Shown in pieces: positions 34,201 through 44,321 of a stretch of 63,422 bases of DNA. The translations under genes and the position numbers were made by a program. The stretch is from Zygnema circumcarinatum (taxonomy: Eukaryota; Streptophyta; Zygnematophyceae; Zygnematales; Zygnemataceae). The stretch spans positions 487,097 through 550,518 of the forward strand of contig CM074808.1 in the NCBI GenBank assembly GCA_037447605.1, in the 5' to 3' direction. The notes below the pieces were generated by a model. That model saw only the letters and a program-made list of their open reading frames with translations. It was not told the origin of the DNA and made no database searches. How positions within the stretch are numbered: the first letter of the stretch is position 1; the number at the start of each line of letters is the position of its first letter.

Positions 34201-36018
34201 CCCCTTTTGTTAAATTTTTGAGCATATTGTTCACCTGCAGCTTTGAAGCCGATACATAATCTGGGTGTTCTTTTCCCTTTGTTTTGGTCCGTCTGGAAAA
34301 TCTCGATACGATTTTCTCCTCGTCCCCAGGAATCTATTTTTCCTGCAAACCATTCCTCGTTGGGCAGCTGCAAAGGTTCAATGTTTCATTGCTTTTTGGG
34401 ACCCTGCAGGCTGCCCGAAAAATTTCCGCCCGGCGCAAGAGTGCTCATAGCGGACCCTATGCTCGCGACTGGTGCGATGCCTCTCCCATTCATAAACTCA
34501 CAATTTAAAGACACCAAATCCGAAAAGGTCTGAGATTCAAGCAAGAAGGGTAGACAAGAACATGCACCCCCTTTCTCTCTGTCTCTCTCTTTCTCTCTCC
34601 CTTTCTCTCTCTTTTTCTCTCTCTTTCTTTCTCCCTCCCTCCCTCTCTTTCTCTCTCTCTCTCTTCCTCTCTTTTTCTCTCTTTTTCCTTCTCTCTTCCT
34701 CTCTCTTTCTTTCTCTCTCTCTCTTCCTCTCTCTTTCTCTCTCTCGTTCTCTCTCTCTCTCTCTTTCACTCTAATAGAAGTGTTGAAGAGGGAGAGAACA
34801 GGCGGGACAATAGTGGCTGCAATCGAGGAGGTTGTGAGGAGGGGAGCGGATGTGAAGCTCATGCGCGTGGTAGGATTCCAAACCCTATTTTTTTTCGAAA
34901 CCCCTGAACCCTAAACCGTGAACCAAATCCGTACACTTTCAACCCTGAACCCTAAACCCTAAACCCGAAAATTTAAATCTTAAATCCTATCTCTAAATCT
35001 TGAACCCGTTGAAAAGAACCCTAAAAAAAAAACTAATTCCTGAACCCCTTAATGCCCTGAAAGACCCTAAAACTCATAGATCTACCCTAAAAATTTGAAA
35101 GCTTTGTTTTGGGGCCTTCGCAGGTTTCCGCCATTGCAGCTCCGCCTGCTTTGAAGAAGCTCGGAGAGATGTTTCCCGGGTGGGCTTTTGCTGCATTTTT
35201 TTTTTTTTTCAATTTTTGGAATGTAGGGGTGGAGGGTTCAGCGCTTATGTGATTTATTCATCCGTTTCCTTTTCTTGTTGTACTTGTTTATGTATTGATT
35301 TTACGTCTATTTTTCGGCTATTTCTTTTTGAATTTCGAAGGCGCATGCATTTTCTGAGTGGGTTTTTTCATGTCGTTACTAGGGCAAGTTTTTTATGGAG
35401 AGGGTGAGGAGGTCTAAGAGGGACCGACGAATCATTTTCTTTGAAAGAATTGTGAAATAAACTAAAAAACTGTTAAAATGTTTATACATTCAGTTGTTAT
35501 TGTACCGGTATTCTTAGAAATATGTCTTTTCCTTTTGGCCGAATGTATCTGATGCTGCATGGAGGGGGTGCAGGCTGAAAGTGTATACAGGAATCATCGA
35601 TGCTGAGCTTAATGACAAGGGGTGAGTGAGTGCCTGGTTGGAAAAAGGAGGGGGAAGGGGGGAGGAGGGACGGGGCGGGGGCGGGGAGGGGGGAGTGGGA
35701 GGGCGCGGGAGAGGGAGAGAGAGAGCGAGGTCAGGGAGACAGCGGGAGGGAGAGAGCGGGGGGGAGGGGAGGGGGAGAGAGGGAGGGGGAGAGAGGGAGG
35801 GAAGGAGAGGTGGGATAGGAGTAGGAAGGGGAAAGAGTGGGAGGGCGGGGGGGTCTGGGGTTTGGGGGATGGGAGAGGGGGAGAGGGGGAGAGGCTGACT
35901 GCACTGCATGTGAAGCATGTATTGAGATAAGAAAGGATGTGGGCCATGCCATATTCTCTCCCGCAGATACATCGTACCTGGACTTGGAGACGCCGGCGAT
36001 CGCAGCTTCGGAACGTGA
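31262..36018 (+). CDS. UPP: Uracil phosphoribosyltransferase, probably plastidial
   Basis: UPRT salvages uracil with PRPP to make UMP; the main plant enzyme is plastidial. There are 12 exons: 31262-31366, 31579-31743, 31988-32066, 32282-32340, 32736-32813, 33086-33167, 34083-34131, 34410-34471, 34802-34869, 35124-35179, 35574-35621, 35967-36018, all GT-AG and in phase, giving 300 residues. Exons 1-2 (about 85 residues) are Ser/Arg-rich and fit a transit peptide. The enzyme proper begins VYVPPHPLVKHWVAVLR, followed by ELGRILIYEASRDWL, VPILRAGLVLVEH, ETLQPSMYLNKLP, the PRPP loop ADPMLATGGT, and the uracil-binding end GYIVPGLGDAGDRSFGT. All expected blocks are present and intact. Intron 6 is a 760-bp C/T tract. 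The exon 6 donor (GTCCGT) is weak, but only it restores phase and the family sequence HLGYARDEET. Confidence 0.95.
33277..34034 (+). repeat. 760-bp polypyrimidine (CCCCTCCCCT)n tract in UPRT intron 6
   Basis: Almost pure C/T on the sense strand with only a handful of A or G, built from CCCCTCCCCT and CTCCCC units, and ending about 48 bases before the exon 7 acceptor. Mirror-symmetric pyrimidine runs of this kind can form triplex (H-DNA), and the G-rich complement can form quadruplexes. Long Pro/Ser frames across it, and Gly/Arg/Glu frames on the other strand, are artefacts. Confidence 0.95.
34572..34770 (+). repeat. CT/TTTCTCTC simple repeat in UPRT intron 8
   Basis: About 200 bp of CTCTCTTTCTCTC units on the sense strand, ending about 30 bases before the exon 9 acceptor. 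Confidence 0.9.
35640..35895 (+). repeat. GA/GGGGA purine tract in UPRT intron 11
   Basis: About 250 bp of G/A-rich sequence on the sense strand starting just after the exon 11 donor, the opposite strand bias to the other UPRT introns. Confidence 0.85.
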
Positions 36019-36938
36019 GGGAGGTTGGAGATTCTCTACATGAGTTGCAGGTGATTTCGGATTTGTAGGTTTAGACTTCCCTCTCAGTCAGTTCCGGCAC
36101 CATCGGCACTCAAGTGAGCTCATTCTGCAGAACTAGATAGCATAGAACCGCATGAAGTTCAGTACAGTCTGCCGTAGTCTCGTCCACTCCTGTCCAATTC
36201 CTTCCGTTTCTTTCCGTTCCGTCCTGTTCTGTTTTGCTCCGTTCGGGATTGTACCGTAAGGTTCAAAGGAGACACTGTTTTGCCTTTCCAGCACCACTCC
36301 GTAACATGGAGGAGTTTTGAGATTCTCGGGAGGAATTGCACTCTTGTAGGGCTTAGGGTTCAGGGCTTCGCGTTTAGGGTGTATGACTTAGCGCTCAGAG
36401 CTTAGGTTTTGTTGGGTCGTCAGTGGATGTCTACTCGTTGTCAGCCGCAGTCCCTTAGACAAACGTTCCATACGCAGTTATTTTTGTTTTCCTGCTACCC
36501 ATTGTTTAAATAAATTTCTTTCGCTTTTGTTTTGGTTGTTATATCATGGCATTGTGTGTCCAGCTGGAGGGCTGTGTGGCAGAGGAGCCGGTTGTGTTTG
36601 CACGAACAAATCCTGGAATTTGCTTGCCTGGAAATAAACTTGGTTTGCAAAGCTGCCAAAAATGTATTTGACCTATTTTTCAACCTCCAAAGAAACTTGA
36701 CGTGCTGTCAAGACCAGCAACGCGAAACGAGCATGAAAAGAGAAGAAAAGAGACAGATTTTCAAAAAGCTGCAGGAAACATACAATCATTTTGTTGATGC
36801 CAAAAAAACTGGCGTAAGGCGGTCGAAACAACGTCAACTTGTTTGGACCAACCACTCAGACATCTAAACACAAAATTGCCATTCCCCACTCTCCCTCCCC
36901 TCTCTCTATGTACCCCAAAGCTCCCCTTCCATAGTTCC
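36019..36938. other. Convergent intergenic region between UPRT and NAGK
   Basis: Contains the 3' flanks of both genes. A 111-codon plus frame at 36532-36867 has no family features and lies where both 3' UTRs may overlap. Confidence 0.4.
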
Positions 36939-38452
36939 TCAGCCGGTGATCATAGTGCCTCCCCCCTCCCCCGTCAGAATCTCAATGAGAAGCGAATGGG
37001 GAGCTCGCCCGTCAATGATGTGAGTGGCTTTCACTCCCTGAGCGAGAGAGCGGATGCAGCACTCTACCTTGGGGATCATGCCTCCCTTCACAATTCCATC
37101 ACCGATCAGTTTCCGGACTCCTCTGATATCCACCGATTTCACTAAGCTGCAAACAATAAGAGCACACAAAAGGCCCATTTCAGATTAAGTATTTTCGAGT
37201 TAAGAAATAAAGTCGAAGTATTTAAGGGATTTCAAGGCTATAAAGGTCATTTTTTCGCTTCAGAAACGAAGGGAAGTGGGAAAAAAATCATTTTGCAAAA
37301 AGGGGAAAAAATGGGATAAAGGGCAGGCGAGATGCCAAACGAAAAATACCTTCCCCCCCAAAACAAACACTACCAAAAAATTCAGAACACTTAAGCAAAG
37401 AAAATACCCCACAAATCAACTCCCTCCTCTCCCCCTCCCTTCTCTCTCTCCCTCCCCCCCCTTCCCTCCCCCTGCCCCCCCTCTCTCCCTCCCTCCCCTC
37501 CCTTCCCCCTCCACCATTACCTGTCCTGCACCTTCGGGTCGAGCATCACCCCCGGCACGTCTGTCATGAGAATGAGTTTCTCCGCCCCCAAAGACGCGGC
37601 TATCTCCCCCGCCGCCGTGTCCGCATTAATGTTGTAGGCCTGCCCTCTGTCGTCGGCCGCCACAGAAGCCACCACAGGGATGTGGCCATCCCTAAGGAGG
37701 CTCTGCAGCACCGTAGTATCAATCCTCGCAATGTCTCCCACAAACCCTAAATCTTCTGCAGCAGGTCTCGCAGTAATAAGCTTCCCATCTTTCCCACACA
37801 TTCCCACAGCACTTCCTCCGGCTCCGTTGATTAAAGAGACGAGAGATTTATTCACTTTGCCGACGAGAACCATCTCCACGACTTCCATGGTGGGGCCGTC
37901 TGTTACACGGAGGCCGTTACGGAACTGCGGTTCTATGCCGATTTTGGTGAGCCACGTGTTAATCTCTGGGCCGCCGCCATGGACGAGCACGGGGCGGAGG
38001 CCCACGCAAGAGAGGAGGACGAGGTCCTTGATCACTCCCTCCTTCAAGGACCCATCTTTCATGGCGGCTCCTCCATATTTCACTACCACAATCTTTCCAT
38101 GGAAGCGCTGAATGAAAGGAAGAGCTTCAGAAAGGATGTCGACGCGCTCCTGCGAACTGAAGCGGGGAGCCGCTACGGCTTCCTCCGTCGCAACATTTCT
38201 AACAAGATGAGCAGGGAATTGGGGAGAGCAGCGGGAAATTTTAGCATTTGAAAGCCCTTTCCTGCTGCTGCTGCTGCTGCTGCGCAAGGAGGAGGGGGCT
38301 TCGCCGGTGAGAAATGGAGAAGCTTCCACCCTAACCCTACCCCTAATCCTAACCGCAGCCCTACCTCCGCTTCTTGATGGAGTGCCTCTATCGCCGAAAC
38401 TGGTGCTTGCAGCGCCGCACGTGAGAAACTCTCCTCCTGCGACTGCCGCCAT
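36939..38452 (-). CDS. NAGK: Acetylglutamate kinase, plastid
   Basis: NAGK phosphorylates N-acetylglutamate in plastid arginine synthesis and in plants is relieved of arginine inhibition by PII. Exons are 38452-37521 and 37146-36939, GT-AG with matching phase, giving 379 residues. Residues 1-100 are Ser/Arg/Ala-rich and fit a transit peptide. The amino-acid kinase fold follows: [10 protein letters not shown] (phosphate binding), [19 protein letters not shown]-like [61 protein letters not shown], and the C-terminus [19 protein letters not shown] ending GTMITG. The ATG at 38452 (GCCGCCATGGC) is chosen over one at 38695, because the added 81 residues would place the G-box at 38557 inside the coding region. 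The intron is purine-rich on the sense strand right after the donor. Confidence 0.96.
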
Positions 38453-38556
38453 GGCTGCCCCTCTCAATAAAAGCTCCGAAATTGGCCCAAAAGCTGCGCT
38501 GCTGTGGGAGAGAGCTGCCCCCAAGCTATGGCTGCGGAAAGGGCGGCAGAGGGCGC

Positions 38557-38562
38557 CACGTG
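38557..38562. promoter_or_regulatory. G-box upstream of NAGK
   Basis: GCCACGTGGC palindrome 105 bp before the NAGK start codon. Confidence 0.5.
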
Positions 38563-39180
38563 GCAGGGAGACGCCTTCGCTCCGCCGGAAGCTGCCATGG
38601 CGGGATGTCGGCGCCGCCGTCAACAGCCGCCGGCCAAAGATTGCCGGCCGGTGACTAAACTTCTGCCGGCCGGCGAGTATTTGACAGCGATACATGCGCT
38701 CTGTTCAACGAGCATAGAGACGGAATGAGACTTTCTCTATGTTGACCAAGGGGTTAAATGCAACAGGAACTGTAACGGACATGGAGCGACCGTTGAGGAA
38801 CGCAATTAATGAATGCGATGAAGACGACAAAGATCTGATTCGTGAAATCGTACGATGCCGTCATAGTCGTACGATCATTCCGTTGGGATGAAATTTGACG
38901 TCATTACCATACGGCCCTTTTCTTTACAGTACTGTACCAAGAGGTGATGACGTCATACGCGTACGGTTGCCCAAAAAGAGGAAACGTGCCCCCTCCCGAG
39001 CAGAGGAAAACTGTGATCAGAAAAAATCGGTTTTCCGGAATACCCCATTTGTACCCCAAATATACCCCATTTGCACCCCATTCATTTCCCATTTATACCC
39101 TATTTGCACCCAGTTTATACTCCATTTGCACCCCTTGCTCGAGCCCTCCCCCTCCGTGAGGCCACCACGTAGCCCTTAAA
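38563..39180. other. Upstream region of NAGK with tandem ATACCCCATTTGCACCC words
   Basis: Between 39040 and 39135 the sequence repeats a 20-22 bp unit (ATACCCCATTTGCACCCC variants) about five times. No gene seen. Confidence 0.5.
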
Positions 39181-40035
39181 CACGTGTGGCGGCGCAAATT
39201 CGGCCACGTAGCGGGCCCTTGGACTGGCGGCCCCGCGTCACGCCGCCACGTGGCACTCGGAGACGGGCGGGCCGAGGCGGAAGTATCTGGAGGGGACGTG
39301 GCCACGAGGGCGCCATGCTGGCAGGTGCTGCTGGCTCCCATTTCGCCATGTGGCAAGCCGCAATATTTGATTGGCTCGGGGGGCGCCACGTGGCGGTTGG
39401 AACCTTCGGGCGGCGGTGCCGTTCGTCTGGCGCTGGAGGACCCAAATCGAATTTTTTAGAAATTTAAGATTCTGGAAGCTCTGATTTTTTTCAAACAAAA
39501 TATTTTGAAGGGATGCGGACGAGGCGCCGCGTGGAGCCCGGAAACGACCGCCCCCGGAAAAGGTACGTTGCTGCCGAACCTGATTTGGAATACCAAACCT
39601 GAGGTTTGGAAACGCTTTTCCAGGCAAGGTGAAGGGAGTTTGTAGGTTCGGAAGAGGCTCGAAAGCTCGTGACCCATCAAGCGCGTGCCCAGCCTGTTTC
39701 TGAGCCTGTTCAGAACCCGCTTTTGAACGTTCCCAGCCTGGACCCCCGCCGTCGGCGGCGACGTTTCCGCATCGGCCAGCCAATCAGCTTGCCTGCTTTC
39801 CACGTCAGCCTTTCGCTTTATCGCCACATGGCCCAATCAGCATCCGCCCTTTCCGCCGGCCTGCACAGCCTACTGTCACGTGGCACCCTTTTCGAACCCG
39901 CAGCCTGACAAACCGCAAGGGCACGCCAAAAAAAAAAAACTCTGCCCGTCCGTACGCAAATTCCAAAAAATCAAACGATCCTGAAATTTCTCGGCGCACT
40001 CTCAAAAACTCAAAATTTCAGTTTTGTGCCACGTG
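39181..40035. promoter_or_regulatory. G-box/ACGTGGC cluster between NAGK and lipase genes
   Basis: CACGTG at 39181, 39247, 39387, 39877 and 40030, with further GCCACGTAG, GACGTGGCCACG, CCATGTGGC and CCACATGGC variants and several CCAAT/ATTGG boxes. This is the densest cluster of the motif in the window and lies in a divergent intergenic region, so it may drive either or both genes, or an unrecognised transcript. Confidence 0.5.
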
Positions 40036-40617
40036 TCATCTCCTTGAGGGCCTATAACCGTTCCAAACCCAATTTGTACCCCAACGTAAGCTTTTCCAAT
40101 TTTCCCACAACTGACGTGGCCTCGCCCCCCCCTCCCGGAAAACCCAAAACCGGAAAACCAGAAACTGAAAAACCAAAAACTTGGCCCAACGGCCACGTCG
40201 CCAACGTACCAGAAAAGCCCTGCCGGCCATTTTCGGGCAGCCCAGAGGGGCCAAAACGTTTCGGGCCTGCCCAGGCTCTGGCTGACAGGGAGGGAGGGGG
40301 GGTCAAGAAAGGAAAGCCTCCAGTCATCTCCTGAGAGAGCTTGGACCGCACGCAGCCATGGCGGCCACCTACTGCGACTGCTGAAAGTGCCCTCGCCCTC
40401 GCCCCTCGCTCCTCTTACAAGCATCCTCCTCCTCGCTCCTTCCGTGCTTTGGCTCCTCTTTCTTGCATATCTCCATCCCTCTCTTCCTTCACTCCCTCCC
40501 TTTTGCGCCCCCTCCTTCCGTCTGCCTTTTCTCCCTCTCCCTCCACCCTCTCCCTCCCTCTCCTTCTCCATCTCCTCTCCCTCTCTCCCTCCCCCTCCCT
40601 CCCTCTCCGGCTCGAAG

Positions 40618-42345
40618 ATGTCCCAGCGCAGCAGCTCCGAGTTCGGGCAGATCATGCGGCGGCGGAGCGTAGAGCTCCGGCACGCCGTGCGGCGGAGCAG
40701 CGGCGAGATCCGGCGCACCCTCCAGCGCCGCGCGAGCTGCGACCTGCGGCGCACCACGTCGGGCAGCCTCGTGGGGCGGGGCCTCAAGCAGCAGATGCTG
40801 GACGCGCTCATTTTTTCGCTCGCAGCCTACGAAACGACGCCGGAGAAAGTGCTCGCCGTGCTCCGATGTCAATACGATCTCCCTGTAGGGATTCTGGACA
40901 TTTTTCCGTTAGACGGCGTTTCAGTAGACAGCTCGGGCGCAGGCAACGTGCTGGTGGGGAGGAATTCCGCGCACGGGCATGTGGTGGTGGCGTGCAGAGG
41001 GACGGCGGACTTGGCAGACGTTGTTACGGATTTGAAGTTCATACATAAGAAGGTGCCGTTTGCGGATGGATCAGCGCATTTAGGGTTTGTTCAGAGGGCG
41101 GCAAGCGTGAATATTGAGCCCCTTTTGAAGCTGTTGGAGGGTGGAGAGAAGATAGTTTTCACAGGGCATTCGTTGGGGGGAGCCGTGGCTTCTCTTGTGG
41201 CTTTGAGAGTGATGGAGGAGGCGTCAAGAAATGGATTGTGGTGCCCCCATCAGAGGAGAGTGCAGGTCATCACATTTGGGGCACCCCTATTCGCGAATGC
41301 GGGACTTGCTGAGATGATCAATACGAAGTACAGAGACATTTTTCATCACATTGTTTCGAAGAATGATTTAGTTCCTAAGATCTTGCCCTTGCTTGCAGCG
41401 GGCCACCGAATAATAGGGGGAGAGCCCCACCATATGGAGGTGCTGAGAGTGGTGAGGTTGGGGCTGGAGATAGTGGAGGGAGTAACAAAGTGGCCTGTCG
41501 CTACCTTTGTACGGAACGTGGAGGAGAGAATTCCGGGGCCTATACGTTCCCTAGTATCGATAGCCACACGGTTATTCCTTCCGGGAGAGTCGGAGCATCA
41601 GTATGCCTTTGCAGGGACGATCGTTATGTTGGATAGAACGGAGCTGGCGGTAGATAAGGCTGTGAGGTTGACAAAGGCAGAGGAACTCAATTTCTGGTGT
41701 AGTCAGTTGGGATTCGGATTAAGGTTCAATTTCGGAGCAGTGGCGGAGCACGGGCTGTCTAATTACTACCAGGCGCTCGCTAAAGGGATGAAATCGCGAC
41801 TCCTGGAATATATTGGGGTGGGAAATAATGGGCTGAGTTCTGAGATGGCGGTTGCTGGAGCCACAGCTGTGGGGATGAAGATGGGAGAGGCGGTAGCAAA
41901 GGAGATGATGGAAGAGAGTGGGTGTGAGCAGAAAGATTGTAAGGTGACTATAAACTGTGATGTGGCAGTCAAAGATCAGACCGTGGTGGTTTCAGCGAAT
42001 GATCGGACGCGTAGGACGGGGATGGGGAGAGTGGGAGGGGGAGAGTTTGCGGAAGTGAGTTGTGGTAGAAGTGAAGGGACTAGCAATGCTTTGGAGAGGT
42101 CCCGAGTAGGAAGCAGAGGAGTGATAAGAAACAAGTGTGTGAGGTGTGCGAGGGCTCTGCAAGTGTATGCGACTTGTGAAGTTACATTAGAGAGGGATGG
42201 GCAGCCGATGAAGAAACGAAAATTTAAGTTTGGCTGGTTGATCGGAACTATATCGCGGGTCTCGCGGCATCTGAGATCTCTCGACAAAGTCTGTCTTGTC
42301 TTCTCGGCAATCAGACTTGTCGTTGTCTGCAACCCCTTCTTTTAA
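40618..42345 (+). CDS. Class 3 lipase (alpha/beta-hydrolase), intronless
   Basis: Single uninterrupted frame of 575 residues from ATG 40618 (preceded by a CT-rich leader; an in-frame ATG at 40387 would translate that leader and is unlikely). Residues 1-55 are Arg/Ser-rich. The lipase-3 domain includes VVVACRGTADLADVVTD, the nucleophile elbow FTGHSLGGAVASL with Ser185, ITFGAPLFAN, and the acid-residue region HIVSKNDLVPKILPLLAAGH, which resembles the lipase-like half of EDS1-type proteins and other fungal-lipase-like hydrolases. The catalytic His is not certain; HHMEVL is a candidate. The last 200 residues are not assignable. Substrate unknown: triacylglycerol, galactolipid or a non-catalytic signalling role are all possible. 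It is the only gene here without introns. Confidence 0.85.
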   Translation: MSQRSSSEFGQIMRRRSVELRHAVRRSSGEIRRTLQRRASCDLRRTTSGSLVGRGLKQQMLDALIFSLAAYETTPEKVLAVLRCQYDLPVGILDIFPLDGVSVDSSGAGNVLVGRNSAHGHVVVACRGTADLADVVTDLKFIHKKVPFADGSAHLGFVQRAASVNIEPLLKLLEGGEKIVFTGHSLGGAVASLVALRVMEEASRNGLWCPHQRRVQVITFGAPLFANAGLAEMINTKYRDIFHHIVSKNDLVPKILPLLAAGHRIIGGEPHHMEVLRVVRLGLEIVEGVTKWPVATFVRNVEERIPGPIRSLVSIATRLFLPGESEHQYAFAGTIVMLDRTELAVDKAVRLTKAEELNFWCSQLGFGLRFNFGAVAEHGLSNYYQALAKGMKSRLLEYIGVGNNGLSSEMAVAGATAVGMKMGEAVAKEMMEESGCEQKDCKVTINCDVAVKDQTVVVSANDRTRRTGMGRVGGGEFAEVSCGRSEGTSNALERSRVGSRGVIRNKCVRCARALQVYATCEVTLERDGQPMKKRKFKFGWLIGTISRVSRHLRSLDKVCLVFSAIRLVVVCNPFF

Positions 42346-44321
42346 AATGGGGTGTTGTAGATCTTGGTCACTTACAGGGAAGGGGGGAAGGAGACGGGGA
42401 GGAAACTTGCAACTATTGCTATGATTGGATTGGTTCGGCATTATCCCGCAGTTTGTGAATAATTAGGGTTAGATTTCAGGCTCATGCCTCTGTCACAGAG
42501 TTCTCCAGCGTGTCTTGAAAGAGAGGAGGGAAGAGGTGAAGTGTGTGAAGGGAGATTAGGGTTTGGAGAGTGGGCAGCGAATGTGAGGGAGGGGCTGGGA
42601 GCTCTCATGGAGAGCTATGTTGAACTGGAGCACTAGTTTTTGCTGCGAGAAGGAAGAATGTCTTGTCCCTTTCTTTTTCTCTTTTTTTTTGTAGGTCATT
42701 TAGAACAGTTAAGCAATTGGAATTCGTCTCGATAGGCGTCAGTAGCTGACTCGGCAGCACAGCTTTCCGCATGAAGTGTTGTATGGAGCAGCCAATATTT
42801 TTGGATGGGAGAGGAGAATAATGTACTTGTTGTCAACTCTGTAATGAATACCCCATTTTCCACATGTTGAAGTTCTATCCCTCCAACCCCTACCTCTCCC
42901 TACCTTACCCCTATCCTTACCTGTGTGTATGATTTTCCTATTTGATAACTTCTTTCGGGATCTTTCCTTGTTCTTGTTGTGATAACTTATTCTTTGTATG
43001 GGGAAGGGGAAATCTTGCATGTATCGGTGCTGGTCGGTGTGCATGCATGTCTTCTACAGCCTTAAGAGCCTGCGTGTGCAATAAGACGAGAATTTACGGC
43101 ACACTCTTTTAATTAGTGTTGGAAAGGAAGTGGAACTGGAGAGGGAGAGAGGGAGATAACAGGGCACAGGAGGTAGAGCTGAGGAGAGCAAAAAATGGGA
43201 AGATGGTGTGCAGGGTGGAGCCGGAAAGTGAAGCGGGAAAGTGAGACGGAAGGGGTAGGGGAGGGAGGGATGGTGAGAGAGGGCCGGGGATGGGAGGAGA
43301 GGAGAGGGGAGAAACTCTGGGGAGAAGGGAAAGATGGGGAGTAGGCGAGAGAGGGAGGAGAGTGACTGGAAGACGTTAAGCAAGCCTTGGTTTTCCGTTA
43401 AGGGAATTTGATAAAGTCTGAGCGAGGTTTTGAGCGCCAACCCCGTCCCACTTTGAATCCTGACGAGACTGAACCCTGACCGGCATGGTTAACCGGACAG
43501 ATGACCAGGCACATTAGAATAGAATATTTACTGCTTTTATCTCTGGGACCCTCGAAACTAATTACAGTTTTGGAGACACAATTATTATTATTTTTTACCT
43601 CAGTTGTCACAACTCTACAGGCTCCTCCCTTCCCCTCCAAGCTCTAATGTCACCTATTCACAAGCCGCTAGCAAAAAAATGACGCCATCTCTTTTGTTGT
43701 ACAAAACGCATATGCCGAAGGCAGACTTTAACAAATGGGGGTTCCATGGTTGTGTTCAACTCGTTCTGGTTCCGGTAAACGTAACTATGGACATGGAACC
43801 TAGTCGTCCCCACTCTCATCGCTGAAGTATCCACTTTTCTGTTTTGGACCCTGCATCCATCCATCCACCCATCCATCCACCCATCCACTCATCCATCCAT
43901 CAAGCATCCATCCATCCACCCATCCATCCATCCATCCACCCATCCATCCATCCATCCATCAAGCATGCATGCATCTATCATGCATGCATTACTTTTCATG
44001 TACCACTATGCAGGCAAGGCATGTACCATCCAGGGAACGATCCAAACCCTGACCAAAAAGGCCACCTGGATGCTCTCTGAAGTCTAAATTTTCATGCCTC
44101 CTCAATTGAGACTCATATAATGCATTCAATCGCGGAAGGACAAAAGGACAGTGGACTGATAGTAGGAGGGACAAAAACGAGGACTACAATTAGTCGAAGG
44201 ATTCGTCGATATAATGACCAAAATTGACCTTCAATAGGAAGCATGCAAAGGAGAATGCGAACACGGAATAAGCTAAACTGAACATGGAATGTGAATAGAT
44301 AAAACGAGGAGGATCCGGAAA
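42346..44321. other. Convergent intergenic region with CATC microsatellite
   Basis: No gene supported. Positions 43855-43988 are a CATC/CACC tetranucleotide array with ATGCATGC at its end. GA-rich stretch at 43140-43370. Confidence 0.5.
43855..43988. repeat. (CATC)n microsatellite
   Basis: About 130 bp of CATC units interrupted by CACC, ending in CATGCATGCATC. Confidence 0.9.

Noticed and set aside
36532-36867. 111-codon basic frame between UPRT and NAGK
   Set aside because: No homology I can see, no promoter signature, and it lies in the shared 3' flank of two convergent genes.
38453-38695. NAGK start 81 codons upstream
   Set aside because: It would place the promoter G-box in the coding region and the downstream ATG has a better context; an extended transit peptide is not excluded.
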